Of a stretch of 64,000 nt of DNA, positions 10,736 through 22,384 are shown in pieces. The notes beneath the pieces are model-generated. The model did no database searches. It was not told the origin of the DNA and saw only the letters and a program-made list of their open reading frames with translations. The position numbers and the translations under genes were made by a program. The DNA comes from Chelonoidis abingdonii (Eukaryota > Chordata > Testudines > Testudinidae), in assembly GCF_003597395.2 (NCBI RefSeq), contig NC_133773.1, forward strand, positions 65,366,944 through 65,430,943, in the 5' to 3' direction. Position 1 is the stretch's first letter. Every line of letters starts with the position of its first letter.

Positions 10736-11778
10736 ACTCTTTATACAGAAGCAGATTCAGATAGGAGGACTAGAACCTGAAACTCCTCCAGCTGAAGCAC
10801 ATGGGCACAAAGAGGCCAAATACTGTTTTTTAAAAGAGAGGTTTTCTAAGCAAGGAGCCCGACCACCAACACAGGCAAAAAGACCAGGCTACAGAGGCTG
10901 CCTAGCCTAAGGATACTGACCAAATGCAGGACTCCTAGGAGGGGTGAAGTCACATCTGAGATATTGAGATCAGAACTGTTTGTTATTTCCTAATAACTGT
11001 AGCTCTCGAGAGCGCTTTAAACACAGAGTGTCTATAGTTAACAAAATGCATTTGTTAAGCCATTGTTTATTGCTTGCCTTCCATACTGTCCCTGAAGGTG
11101 TTAACTGAGAAACTCAGAGAGCCCAAAGTGAGGGTGATGGCATGTGCATAAGCAACTGGAGCCTTGGAGGGGCTGGGGCATTGGTTTTGAAGCCTAAGGA
11201 GGCTAGACTGAAAGTTCCACTGCCCAAGAAACGGGCATCAGAGTCCACATCTAGGAGTATGCTTGAGAGACTCAGAGCTAGAACCAGTAATGTCTAGTCA
11301 CTACCCAGACCCAGTAGAACTTAGAAGCACATGATCCAGAGATGAGGTTTACTTGCAGACAGGGGCCTGTCCAGATGGTAGATGGGGCCAGGCTCTGACA
11401 AATATTACTTCAGACTTTGTTGGAGAATTAACAAGTGTCTCAGCTAAATGAAAGCTTGCAATACTTTTTCTTCTTTCCTTCTGGGTGAAAAATCCAGCTA
11501 TTCTCTACCAATGTTTCCATGGGATGAAATGGATGAACTTTCACTATGGATATTGTTCCCTATAGTGTTACAGTGCTGGCTCTGAAAGACATATTGTGAA
11601 ATGGCAGTGGTAGATTGCTGAGCTGTGCGAAAGTACAACAGCAACTGGAGTTAGTGAGCATGCGCCACACCCAAACTGCTCCGATGGAAGTTTTGGCTTG
11701 AGGGAGAGATAAGACAAGTAAAGAGATGGAATTACTTTCATATGTAGAAAAAATAGCCTGCTTTCAGGTCACCAACTT
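10736..11778. other. No gene recognised
   Basis: No long open frame and no repeat that I can delimit. Confidence 0.45.
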
Positions 11779-11789
11779 AGCAGCATAGG

Positions 11790-12081
11790 AAAAGCTACAT
11801 ACACACACACTCACTCGCTTTCATTGAGCTAGCACACTAAAAATGGCAGTGTAGCTATAGTCGTTTGTAGTGGTGGCACAGGCTAGTCACCCCAAGTAGA
11901 AACTGGCTGGACCCCATGAGTAGGTTCTTAGGGCAGCTAGCCTGTGCCACCGATAACTGCTGCCCATGTCACTGTGTCTACACTATTATTTTTAGCATGC
12001 TAGTTCCATGACAGATAGCATGAGCATGTCTATGAGTGCTGGGAATTTATACTCCTAGCTCCAAGTGTAGATATAACCTTA
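11790..12081. repeat. MITE of the 'gtctacact' type, diverged
   Basis: Right end 'aagtgtagatataacctt', left end decayed around 'aaagctacatacacac'. The interior shows facing 'aaatggcagtgtagc' and 'gtgtctacactattattttt' motifs, which make a partial palindrome. Non-coding. Confidence 0.5.
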
Positions 12082-12164
12082 ATATCCCTTCTAATACCCT
12101 CTGTAGAGGAAAAAACACACACCACCACTCATTACAAAAAAACAGATGGGTCATTTCTAGTACT

Positions 12165-12416
12165 GATGTCTACACTGCAATTAAAACCCCATAGCTGACC
12201 CATATCAGCTGACATGGGCTCTAGAGCTCTTTAATTGCAATGTAGATGTTCAGGCTCTGTCTGGACCCCACACTCTAAGACCCCACAAAGGAAGGGTCCC
12301 AGATCTCAGGCTCCAGACAGAACCCAAACATCTGCACAACCATTAAACAGCTCCTTAGCCCAAGTCAGCTAACAGGGACCAGTTGTGGGTTTTTAATTAC
12401 AATGTAGATATACCCC
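12165..12416. repeat. Palindromic MITE, 'gtctacactgcaattaaaa' family
   Basis: Left end 'gatgtctacactgcaattaa' (12165 on) faces 'tttttaattacaatgtagat' (12390-12409) in inverted orientation. Internal sub-repeats ('ttaattgcaatgtagatgtt', 'agacagaacccaaacatctg') give a second level of symmetry. I recall this as a very common turtle MITE; superfamily uncertain. Confidence 0.75.
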
Positions 12417-12419
12417 GAG

Positions 12420-13439
12420 AATCTCACCATCAGATATACGCGACCTTCTTTCTGGATATCAAGCATAAGGGGGATGGCGGGATAAATTACATTTGGCTGA
12501 ACTCATTTACATGAAATAAAACTCAAATTTTTGCCCAAAACTTTATACAAGTTATTCCTGAGATTCAGAAAGTTTAAGTAGTTACCCCACTCCCTATGTA
12601 TATGCATGTACAAATCTACAAAGCCAAGAGGTTCAGACAAACAAGTAGGTGCTGAATAGGAAATAATCAAACCATGGAGTCTTTTTAAGTTTATTAATTT
12701 GAAATCAGGTTATGAAAAAAACACTTGAAAACATGCCTCTTCTTTAGCATTGTGGTTAAACTTAGTAGTATACCATGTATAATATAATACAAACCATCAG
12801 GATTACTTCGCATGAAATTTAAGGATCCTTTCTTTTTTCTGAGATTGTGTTGAAAGCCAAGTTTCAGAAGTTGCCCTACTTAAACCCACTTCACATAAGG
12901 GTAGCCTACTTGCATCTGATTACTTCTCCAAACTAGCGCACACAACACAAGAATCGTAAAGGAAAAAGCACTGAATAAGAAAATGGAGAATCATTTGCTT
13001 GGAAAATTATACCCATGGCTTGCACAGTATTAGGCAGCAATTTTACCATTTGACATTAAACACAAAATGAGTGTAAAAGCCTTCGTTACTATATTATATG
13101 TATATTTAAGGGACTTTCTGTGGATTTTTGGAGAGGCGCAGGTCTCTTTTCTTCTTCTCTCCCATCACTGCAATTTAAGTGTGCTGGGTTCCTGGAGAAA
13201 AAAGAAACATGAAGGTCAAGATCCTCAGTCAGTGTAAATTGGAACTTAGGAAAGTTCAACTAGCTATAGTACACTGTCACTAGAACACACTTCATTATTA
13301 CAAACATTTACCTATGATGAACCCTGTGGAAGGTTCAGGAAAAGAGCAGACATCTTAGTCTTTCAGGAAGAGCAAGAGTCAGGCTAACTCTAACAGCTAA
13401 TAATGGAAGACTTCCAAGCCAGGGCAAGTGGAAACGAAC
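12420..13439. other. No gene recognised
   Basis: AT-rich DNA between two repeats. An 80-codon minus-strand open frame (13335-13577) runs into the LTR and is not supported. Confidence 0.45.
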
Positions 13440-14067
13440 TGTAAGAGATGCTGTTTTTCGACCTTGTGTTAGATAAGAATAGAATGCAGATTGTAGCAGA
13501 AATTGCTGCGAAAAGTAAGATATCAAAAAGAAATACGTATAAACAAAATGCAGTTGTTGATCATTACTGTATGTCACAAAAGATATAAATCAGGCCTGCA
13601 CAACATGTGCCCCCCAGGTCGCATGCAGCCTGCATGGGCTCATAGTGCAGCCTGTGGGCAAGCAGCGGGGTGGGGCTGCTGGGTTCACCCCCTGCCCGGG
13701 GAGGGGGGCACTTCACAGCCCCACGCGCTGTGCTCCAAACGCCCTAATGGCCAGAACTGCATGTGTCTCCATCTCCTGCTCCACCCACCTGGCGTACCGC
13801 AGGTGTGTCACTTCCGGGGCCCGCTGAGGCGGGAAGTGCTGGGCACGAGGCAGAGCTGGTAACTGCCAAGCGAGGGGAGGTTTACCTGGCCTGGGTTCAA
13901 GCTGCAGCTCAGGGAGGGGGGACCTGGCTGAGACCCTCCCAACCCTCCCCTTCAGTTGGGGGCAGGGGGACTACTGTGCTGGTTGGTCCCAGGGCAGCCT
14001 CCGTAGTGATGGGGATGAGGGGGTGTTGAACTGTCTATGGGCAGTCAGGAAATCCCCAGGGGAGACG

Positions 14068-14101
14068 TGTGTGTGTCTGTGTATGTGTGTGTGTCTGTGT
14101 T
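14068..14101 (+). repeat. (TG)n-like microsatellite
   Basis: Alternating 'gtgtgtgtctgtgtatgtgt' with a few C and A interruptions, inside the hAT element. Confidence 0.85.
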
Positions 14102-14525
14102 GCGCCTGCCATGCCCCGACTGCTGCCCCTTCCCTGGTCCAGGGACCTTCCCCCTCCCTGGCCCCTATCACACTGCCACCCCGCACCCCCCCTCCAGGCT
14201 CCCTGTGTTTGTGCAGTTGGACAGTCACATCCAATCCCTTCACATTGCCCCCCTTTCCCCTCTCCTTAGTTCATAGCCCCTGAAAATCCCTTCAAACTGT
14301 CCCCTTTTTCCCCTCCCCTTATTTCATGGGAGGGATGAGTCATAAAAAAAATTAAAGTAATTAAAAAAAATATTGTTTGCTTTAATTGAAAAATTCTTAA
14401 TAAAGTATCACCCTCCCCCCCCCACTTCTTCCTTTTCGGACCACAGCTGTTTTGGTGGGGCGGCGCTGGGGAAGGAGGGTTTGTTTCCATGGGGCAGGCA
14501 GTGCTGGGGCAGAGGAGGTGGTTTT

Positions 14526-14567
14526 GGGGGGCTGGGCAGCACTGGGGAGGTTCGGGGGGGCTGGGGG
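14526..14567 (+). other. G-run cluster, potential G-quadruplex
   Basis: Five runs of three or more G (14526-14531, 14534-14536, 14544-14547, 14554-14560, 14563-14567) with loops of 2, 7, 6 and 2 bases fit the simple G3+N1-7 pattern. Formation in vivo is untested. Confidence 0.6.
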
Positions 14568-14796
14568 TTTTGGCCCTCAGTTGTTTTCTTTGGAGTAATA
14601 TGGCCCTCGCCACTTTACGAATTGTGCAGGCCTGGTATAAATGCTTGCCTTAATTGCTTATCTAACAGAGACCTACCTCGGGAGGGGAAACTCTGCCCGT
14701 ATGTACTCTCCCGACTAACTGCAGTTGCTTGAAATAAACTGCCTCTGGCTTGTTGCTTTAACCCCAGAGAGAGTGAGAACTTGTTTTCCTCTCACA

Positions 14797-15334
14797 ACCT
14801 GGTCCCTGGATCCCAACAACAGTTAAAAAGGGAGGGGGAAAGGATGTTGCACATGTGTGCACACCTTTTATCCACTGAAGCTGGAAGCCTGCCACTGCGG
14901 GGGCTGACAGTATGGAGGTCACCTAAAATCACCCTCTGTGATCAACTTGTAGCTTTAGTTATTATTAATAATTATTAATTAAGTTAATGCCTTTATCCAA
15001 AGCCACCTTATTAACTTACTTCAGCAGTTTATGGTCCGTTTTGATTGCCCTTTTGCTATAACAAACCCCTGGCAATAAAAGAAGAAAGGCTTGGATCCCA
15101 ACAGGTTCATTATTGCAAAGGTGTACTCTACAAAGAAACCTGCAGAGGCAGAAACTCTAAAAATTAGCCCATGCTTTATGAAACACTTCACCCTGCTGTG
15201 GTTGGCCCCATCACAGCCATTGCAACTCAAGAAGTATTAAAATACTGAAATATTGAAATAATCTCCTGTAGAAGAGATCTGCACTTTCTGGGCTAGTGAA
15301 AGTACAAATAAGAGGCCTCCACATTCTGCAGATT
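14797..15334. other. No gene recognised
   Basis: Possibly residual proviral leader in the first few tens of bases after the LTR; otherwise unassigned. Confidence 0.4.
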
Positions 15335-15690
15335 GGTGCAAAGACTCCGGGTCCTATGCACCTCATCACTAACCTCATAATGATCAAGTAGCATTATTGG
15401 CAAAGATGGTTTCATCTGCAGCTAATGAAATTTTGCCCTTTCCTCCTGGATGAAGATTTGTCCACAGCAATCTACTCATTTGTCACCACCACACTACTTT
15501 ATTGCAATTCACTGCACCTAGGACTGGAGCTAAATGCAATGCAAAGGCTCCAGCTGGTGCAATGTGAAGTTGTTTGCTTTCTCAGTGGGACAAGCCATGA
15601 ACACGTCATCCATATGCTCCAATTCCTCCATTGGCTCTCAGCCCACTTCCATTATCAGCTCAAGGTCTGAGCCCTCTTCACCTAAGCTAC
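15335..15690 (+). mobile_element. L2-clade LINE, ORF2 C-terminal fragment (dead)
   Basis: The frame from 15425 reads through 'TTTLLYCNSLHLGL', then 'MQRLQLVQ', 'SGTSHEHV' and 'LHWLSAHFHYQLKV'. This follows the order of the conserved L2 ORF2 region after the reverse transcriptase (SRLDYCN, LQLVQN, SGT, LHWLPV). About 80 codons are open before a stop. The stretch before 15425 keeps weak similarity (PFL block). The full LINE would need more than 2 kb of ORF2; this is a truncated, substituted relic without catalytic core. Confidence 0.85.
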
Positions 15691-16489
15691 CAATGAATCA
15701 GAACCAAGAAAATCAATGCCCATGGCTTCAACCATGACCTAGCAAGGTCAGAAAATACTGGGGGGTATGATTAAACCAAATAACCACAAACTTTTCAGCT
15801 CAAAACCAAAACAAAGAGTTCAATATTTTACTTACCACAAAAAAACCCATCCAACTCACCAAAATGTTGCTTCCTAACAAAAAGAAAGCAATTGTTTCCC
15901 TAGGAAAGCAGATACTTAACATGAACATTTTTACATATTTGCTTAGTTTTAATGAAAAACTTTCTACTAGAACTAATAAATACAGCTTGCAAAGCCCATG
16001 GGGGAAAACATTCCTGGACAAGGCTTTCAGAGGAACATCCAAAGACCAACAGACTAAGCCAAAATCTGACCACCTTCAAATTAATCTGGAAGTTCCTTCT
16101 CTTTTACAAAGCATTTCCACTATAATAGAACGGTGGGTTTAAAAACAAAATTAAATATATTCCCCAAGAAGTCTCTTGTAAAGAAGGATGAAAGAGAAGG
16201 GGAGGACATTCTGTGAAGTCTTCTAGGCCCTCACCATGAAGATTTAATTTACCTGTCAAAAGAGACCTCAAAAATTCAGTACTACAGTGATAATTGATAT
16301 AGAAAATTTTAGAAATAAATAGATTTCTTATCAGTATTTCTGACCATTACAATTGCCTTTCTATTTCTTATGCGTCCTTGATGTGCAGGCAAAAACCTTA
16401 TTCCCAAAATCTCTTACAAAGCTGATAATAAATTAATAAAATTACCGTGGTGTATTTCTGTTTCAGACTACATAGGAGGCCAGATTTGG
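15691..16489. other. No gene recognised
   Basis: AT-rich; 92-codon plus-strand frame at 15864-16142 has no features. Confidence 0.45.
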
Positions 16490-16588
16490 TCCCCATTTAG
16501 TAAAGTGTCAACCTAAAGTAACTGGGCCCAAAACTGATCTCATTTATACCAGTGCAATTCCTGCATGGCTGTATCCTGATTTACACAT
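16482..16588. repeat. Small palindromic repeat, 'ggccagatttgg' type
   Basis: 'ggccagatttggtcccc' (16482 on) faces 'gagatcaaaatctgg' near 16587-16602, with 'tttataccagtgcaattcc' inside. Similar short foldbacks occur at 17045 and 19264. Class unknown. Confidence 0.4.
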
Positions 16589-17044
16589 GAGATCAAAATC
16601 TGGGTGCTAATGTATAATAGCATGATATATCCAGGCTTTTCAAAGAAAGAATAAAGGAACAAAGAAAGGAGTAGATAGTAGTATTCCAAAAGGAATTTTG
16701 TTGTTGTTGTTGACTGATAAAGCAAGGTGTATTCTTGTTAGGTAATTGGCTTCAGTGAGTATAGACCCGACTAAATTGTAGTGCTTGACAGAGCGCCTGT
16801 AATAAATAGGATATAACAAACACCATAGACCAGTGCAAAGGAACAAGAGCTTTTGTCCAAAGCAAAACTACATTATAGGAAGCATTCAACTTTAGAGAAG
16901 AGACCAAATATCCGATACAAACATCCATATTCAGTCACTGGGCTGCTGTGTGATTAAATCACATCAAACTAAAAACTAGAGAAATGCACCTCAGTATTAA
17001 CACAGTTTAGCCAAATCAATCTTCACTGTCACTGAAAACTCTGA

Positions 17045-17165
17045 CCAAGTCACTTAGGGCCAGATTTTGTAAAGCTTGTTAGGTACCTAGGTGCTTTTCA
17101 AAGTCCCACTGGAAGCCTATTTGCATCTTTAGGTACCTAATGAGCTTTGAAAAGGTGGCACCCTT
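17045..17165. repeat. Palindromic repeat, 'gggccagattttc' / 'aggtacctaa' type
   Basis: 'gggccagattttgtaaagct' at the left, 'gagctttgaaaaggtggcac' at the right, with two 'ttaggtacctaa'-like palindromes and 'gatgcaaatagg' type blocks between. I recall this as a widely dispersed sauropsid repeat. Confidence 0.6.
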
Positions 17166-17169
17166 ATCT

Positions 17170-19262
17170 GGTTCCCATGTATAATTATGGTTCTTTAATG
17201 TAAATATCTGACTAAAATGTAAAGGATTGTTCTGATTTCCCTGCAGGGGGTGCTCTGAGAGGAGAGGCCACAAGAGATGCCTTACCAGATAGGGCTTCAT
17301 TTTGCAAGGTGCTCTGTCTCCAGACCAGTAAAACACAGAAGCACATGCTCAGCTTTAAGCACTTGAATATTTCCACTGAAGTGGGATGAGACAGATCCTT
17401 CAAGTTAACCAGGTGGTTCATGACCAGAATGCTGAGTACCTTGCAAGATCAAGCCCCAGTACACTTCTGCAGGAGGCAGCCAAGATTTGGTGGCTTGAGA
17501 CCCCAGAATGCTAGTGCCTTTACTGCTCTAGACACCCCAAAAGGGGGTTTCTAGATGAAAGCTCAGACTTAAAGACCAGAAGGCCATAACACAGGCCATA
17601 CAATTTCACCCAATGATTCCTTCACTAAATTCAGTCTGGTGTTGGCCCTTGCTCACACTGCACACCAGCTGGCCTTAAGATGCAGCACCAGCTCTGTTAA
17701 AAATTGCCTGTTAAAAATTGTTCCCACTCCTCTGTGCTTCGGAATGAACTAAGCCAAACTCTGTTCTCAGTTATATGAGCATGCACCGGGGGAACTCTAG
17801 TGAAGTCATGAAGTTATTTCAGATGGAATTGCAGAGTTAACAGAGCAGAATTTGGTCCAATTCCTATAGCTACTACCACTTTCCAGCACAACTCAAACTT
17901 CTTGAGCAACAAAGTCTAAAATGTTTACATGACAGATGTCAGGTCATGCCAGCTATAAATCAGCAGAATAGGCTATTCACACATTTATTTGTTTCTTTTT
18001 TTTAAAAAAAAACAAACTTGCTCTCTCTCTCATTCTCCAGCACTATATCACACTAAAATTGAATGGTTCCAGCCAATCAGATTGCAGACATAGTCCAATA
18101 TCTGACTCACAATATGTGAGAGGTTTTAGTAACCAGGCAGTATTCAGATTCCTACACTCTGATTGGTTTTAGCGCTCTGATTTAAGCATTTGTGCTATTC
18201 CCAACTGCCTCAGTTTAGCCCCCAGTTAGAAGAAGCAAATGCTTTAGAGTCAATTATAGTAGGGCTGATGAAGTAATTGAGACTGACTGTATGCAACTGC
18301 TGTATTGTAAAAGATTACACTATTGTTCTTTTCTCAAAGTATGTTTACATATGCATTTGGAAAACAATAAAAAAAAGCAAAGAAAACCCTATTTCTCACA
18401 TATTTAGGTATTAAGGCTGCCATTTTCAAAACTGCCTAAAGGATTAAAGAAGAATGAGGTGTCCAAGTCTTGTATGTGGCTTTGAAAATCTAATTCTAGG
18501 AGCTGTAATCATCAGTGTTGTCCTGGTAGGACTATATTTTCTGATCTGTGTTTGGTGGAGTCATATTCCACAAATTTTGTTTCAGCCAAGCTGTTTCACT
18601 AGCCCAGGACACAATTTTTACAAAGTGGCCTATTGCCCAGCCTGCAGAGTCATCTGGCTTGACTAGGGGTTATAAGTGGCACCTCACAAACTTGTGTGGC
18701 ATTGTGTGGGAGAGGAATCTGTCCACTGTACCCCCGGAACAATCATGTCCAAATATGAGCAGATAAAGATGTAACTTCTTTATCTGAAAAAAGAGTTGTT
18801 TAAGATGAATCAAGAGAAAAATAAATCTGGGAGCCATTTTTTAAGCAGAAAGCAAATATGTATGAAGCTGGCATAACTCCAATATGGCCGGGTAGATTTT
18901 GTTCACGTCTTCCACATACACACTACATTCAACTTTAAGGTTAAGACCAAGCAAAAGAAGTGTCAGCCAACAAGCCTCATTGAGAAGTTCATCCCAGTCT
19001 CTCACAGCACACACATCCCAAATGTGGATCCTTCTAGTCTGCTGGCTACTTTCCCTATGGTAGGAGCAAATGGCTGTGGTAATTCACTTTGTTAATCCTC
19101 TCTGGATCAGCTTTGTCAGTTCTCTAGGCCCCTTCGTAAAACAGGCTTCTACTCATATTTTCTGATCCTACATCATCACTCTGGGAAAAAGCTTGATCTT
19201 AGTCTTCATCCCTCATTCTCTGCAAATTTCACTTCCCTCTTGCACATGCCAGGCAAAAGACA
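17170..19262. other. No gene recognised; CCAAT-like inverted pair at 18073-18165
   Basis: 'ccaatcagattg' (18074-18085) and 'ctctgattggttt' (18157-18169) face each other across about 70 bp, so two CCAAT pentamers point in opposite directions. No CpG-rich or TATA context accompanies them. The rest is AT-rich; open frames at 17079-17421 and 18454-18766 lack features. Confidence 0.35.
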
Positions 19263-19263
19263 A

Positions 19264-19336
19264 AGGGCCCAATCTTCAATTGAGATAAATTGGCTTAACT
19301 TCATTGATAATAACGGAGCTACACCAGTTTACACCC
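19264..19336. repeat. Short palindromic repeat with 'acaccagtttacacc'
   Basis: 'gggcccaatcttcaattgag' at the left and 'gagctacaccagtttacacc' at the right, with 'taacttcattgataataacg' in the middle; this is a decayed copy of a common reptile foldback centred on 'ccattgaagtcaatgg'. Confidence 0.5.
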
Positions 19337-19339
19337 TGC

Positions 19340-20444
19340 CTTTAGCAGGCATATTTGTGTAGTGTTCTTGTGCTTCTTCTCTACAATTCTCCTTTTCTGA
19401 CTGCTGAATCTTGCTAAAGCTGGTTACATGTTTTAATCTTTTACTAATCAATTAAAGCAATATACAGTATTGACACTATGTTTGCCTCATTCCCACACCC
19501 TTTCTCTCTCTCATTATCTAACAATGTCTTCTGAAGTCTGAACTGCTTGGAGTGTGACACTTCTACATCTGTGTTGTACTGCTTCTCACTGTCTTCACCA
19601 TTCTTTCACACTATGCCTCACTGTGTAATGTAGTTTTTTGTTTGGTTTTTTTTAATTTACCTTAGACTGTTCCCCCCTCCCTTCTTACTTCTGCTTACAA
19701 AGCTTCTCAAATGTCTCTGCTCTAGAAACTTCAAACTATCTGCAAATAAGGCTGGTAACCTAGCAACATCAAGTGAACATATTTTCCCTGTTGAATTACA
19801 CTGGGCACAATCAGTTCAGCTTGTTCCATTTTGTGAAGCTTTAAACACTGTCTCCCAGGTACAGGGACATATGTTTCACATGTGTTAGCATCACTCTCGG
19901 TTTGAAACACTTTCACAGATTCTTTTAGCTCCTTGTGGGTAAAGTGGGGCTGTCCCTTGAGCCCAGAGCAGAAATGTAAAGAGCAGCCCAGGATGCAGAT
20001 TTTTACTCCTGGGTTCCCCTTGCTCCAAGGGGAACTGCACTGAGCCACATCTATACGTAGTGTAGCATAAATGTCCTGGAGCATTGAAGCAACTATGTCG
20101 CCAGTGCATTTTGGGGGTGGATAAAAACAAGGCTCCACCCATTTCCTGCACTATCCCACCCACAGGCATGAAACAGGTATGACAGCTCTGAGGAGACTAC
20201 ATCTCCCCCAGGTGCCACCCACATTATTAGGTAGCCTATGGAGGGATACAAGGGCGCGTGGAGAGCGTCCACTCCCCACCTCTGCCATCTAGTGATCAGG
20301 CAAGGGAGCAGATGGCACTCATCCATCTTGGCACCACCTGTTGACAAATTGTCCCTGCCCTACAGTGGTCTGCCCCCTTCTGTGACTCAACCCTCCAGAT
20401 GGGTCACAAGTTGTTTCCACCCTTTCTGGAATTTAGGATAGCTG
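19340..20444. other. No gene recognised
   Basis: Overlapping minus-strand open frames of 135, 92 and 84 codons between 19731 and 20347 have no domain, run in different frames and do not look like exons. The sequence is less AT-rich than its surroundings, so an unrecognised repeat is possible. Confidence 0.4.
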
Positions 20445-20449
20445 AGTGG

Positions 20450-20637
20450 ACAGATTCAGGCTAGCAGGGCTTACACTAGTCCTCCTTGGTCTTCAGAACA
20501 TGAGCTCCAGCTCAAACCATGACTTCAAAGTGCTGCATAGACAGCTATATTTAGAGCTCTGGCTTGAGCCCTGCTAGCCTGACTCTGTTGGTCCAGGCTG
20601 GGAGACCCAAGCCAAAATATTGCATAGACATATCCAA
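20450..20637. repeat. MITE-like repeat, 'gcatagacatatcc' end
   Basis: Contains 'ggctagcagggcttacacta' on the left and 'ttgcatagacatatcca' on the right, with internal 'gagctctggcttgagccctg' symmetry. Related to the copy at 40-205. Confidence 0.5.
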
Positions 20638-20639
20638 AG

Positions 20640-22384
20640 CATTGCACAAAGGCTAGTTAAACTTCACCAAGCCAGATTCTCAGAATCAGGACTCCCTGAT
20701 CAGAGTCTTGCTACTGCTGGCTATCTAGTAGCAGGTATAGGCTTTTCACCACCATCCCTGTCAGGGGTGGGTGGAGGATACCTAGCACATTCTCTCCAGC
20801 AGATTCTAATCCACATCCCAGTGGTACATAGCTGAGTCCTGCGCCCTGGGTCACTTCCTACCAGCCTCTCCACACAACAGAAAACAGCAAAGACATAAAA
20901 AAATAAATCAAATAATAAGTCTCCAACCTTACAAATTCCTAGCATCCTTTGCCCTCAGCAGGTTGGGTAGACCAACAAGAGGCAGAAGTCCCAGTAATTA
21001 GACCTCTCATAGTACTCTTTTTGCAGAGCTTCAGAGTATAGATCCATTCACCTCCACTAGCTACTTACAGGTGAGCTACTCTGGTCACCTTAAAGCTCCT
21101 CCTCCAGCTTGTGCATGCATTTCAGGTGTGCTGGGGTGGAGCTACCTAGACCCAGAGGCTCCTTAGCTCCTTCCTCTCCAGTGTGGGGATTTGTACACCT
21201 CATCCCAGGGTGCCTTATATCTATTCATTCCTCTGTGCAGCAATCCAAACTGAGCCACAGACACTTTCTTTGCAGATCACCTCTTTCATACCAGAATGAT
21301 GTCTAAGCAAAGTTCTCCATCTGTACCATACTATGTGCAGTCTATTGGCTTGCCATCCTTTGAATGGTTTTATTTTGTGTGGGAACAGAAACTTTACTAA
21401 ACTTTCCAGCTGCCGAATCAGTACCTCACAAAGGGAACACTTTGTCCTGCATTTTTAATTAAACTTTTTAGACCGAACAAGTTTGACTGGGTGATAAATG
21501 AGTTATTCCAGCATGATATTTTCACAAGATGGAGTCTGTGATTCCAAACATAAAAATAGCTCTGGCATCTTTCTCCCCTCTCACTGATTAGTCGGTACGC
21601 AGCAAGAAATCAGCTTTTGTTTAGTCTCTGCAAGCCTGAGCAGTTTTTATTTAGGGAAGAGGTATGTCTTTTTTTCAGTTTAATCCAGCAACAAAACTAA
21701 GAGATTAGTCAGGAGAGTGAACCTGGGAAAACCCACTCAATATCCAGTAAGATTTAAATGAACGGAGAAGTTGACTGTAGACATTTTGAAACAGCTCTAT
21801 CTTTAGTTGTATATTAATATAACTTTTTTCACACAATTTTAAGAAAGCCCAAATTCTACTGTCAGTTTTCACTGCTAGAAACACTGATCTATGACCGGAG
21901 TCAAGGAACTATGTTTAAACTTGTACACTCAGTTCTGGCTGACCAATTTGGACAGGTCAGACCTAGGACAGAGAATGATTTATAGTCCCAACTATACCAC
22001 TGTTTGGCCTTGTCTGCACTGTTTAAAGCAAGTCTGAGTCAGCTTCCTTAACCTGGTGCACAGACTGGTATGGATGTGAATCAGGACCATAAATTATAGA
22101 AATGAAAGACGAATGCTGTCACTCTCTAGGTTCTAATTCCCAGGTTCTGGGAACTAAAAATGTTTGTGTCATACATAATTGTATTTGTTTGTCACTCTTT
22201 GCTGTCCAAAGCTAGCAAAGCTTTCTCTTCAGTAAAATCATTGCTTGCCATGCTGGAACAAAGACCTGAGCAACAGAAGGATGGGACATCCCTGTTTACT
22301 GGAATTGTTCCAATTTGGAGTCACTGTGGTGTCCTTCTTGGTTTTGTGGATACCAAGGTTTTGATCCAGTTTCAGTGAAACCAT
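20640..22384. other. No gene recognised
   Basis: Mixed-composition DNA without a recognised element. Frames of 65-74 codons are unremarkable. Confidence 0.45.

Larger units (their letters stand above)
13591..14634. mobile_element. Non-autonomous hAT element, 1,044 bp, inside an LTR
   Basis: Ends 'caggcctgcacaacatg' and 'cgaattgtgcaggcctg' share a 13-bp terminal inverted repeat (caggcctgcacaa). The flanks 'atataaat' (13583-13590) and 'gtataaat' (14635-14642) are an 8-bp target duplication with one mismatch. The interior is GC-rich, contains a TG-rich microsatellite (about 14068-14101), pyrimidine-rich tracts and a G-run cluster (14526-14567). Many overlapping open frames of 60 to 119 codons on both strands follow from composition; no transposase motif is visible. 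Confidence 0.9.
13440..14796 (+). mobile_element. Endogenous-retrovirus-type LTR, split by a hAT insertion
   Basis: Left part 13440-13590 begins 'tgtaagagatgctg'; right part 14635-14796 ends 'ctctcaca', giving the canonical TG...CA ends. Without the insertion the LTR is about 305 bp. U3 lies left of the break, the TATA box ('tataaat') sits at the break, and the polyadenylation signal AATAAA is at 14733-14738, about 95 bp downstream, a normal R-region arrangement. After the CA end comes 'acctggtccctggatcccaa'; the TGG at 14800 could start a primer-binding site, but I cannot assign a tRNA, and no gag or pol remains. I see no clear flanking target duplication, so it may be a 5' LTR with a lost provirus rather than a clean solo LTR. 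Confidence 0.8.

Noticed and set aside
13503..14732. Many 60-119 codon frames on both strands
   Set aside because: All are inside the GC-rich hAT element or its LTR host; no transposase signature.
14797..14820. Retroviral primer-binding site after the LTR
   Set aside because: A TGG is close to the LTR end, but I could not match the following bases to a tRNA 3' end with confidence, and no proviral interior follows.
15425..15670. 81-codon frame as a host gene
   Set aside because: Its motif order is that of L2 LINE ORF2; it is a truncated relic.
18073..18169. Promoter with paired CCAAT boxes
   Set aside because: Only the two pentamers support it; no CpG-rich context, TATA or downstream exon.
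19731..20347. Three overlapping minus-strand frames (135, 92, 84 codons)
   Set aside because: Different phases, no domain, no splice signals in sensible positions. I cannot exclude an unknown repeat.
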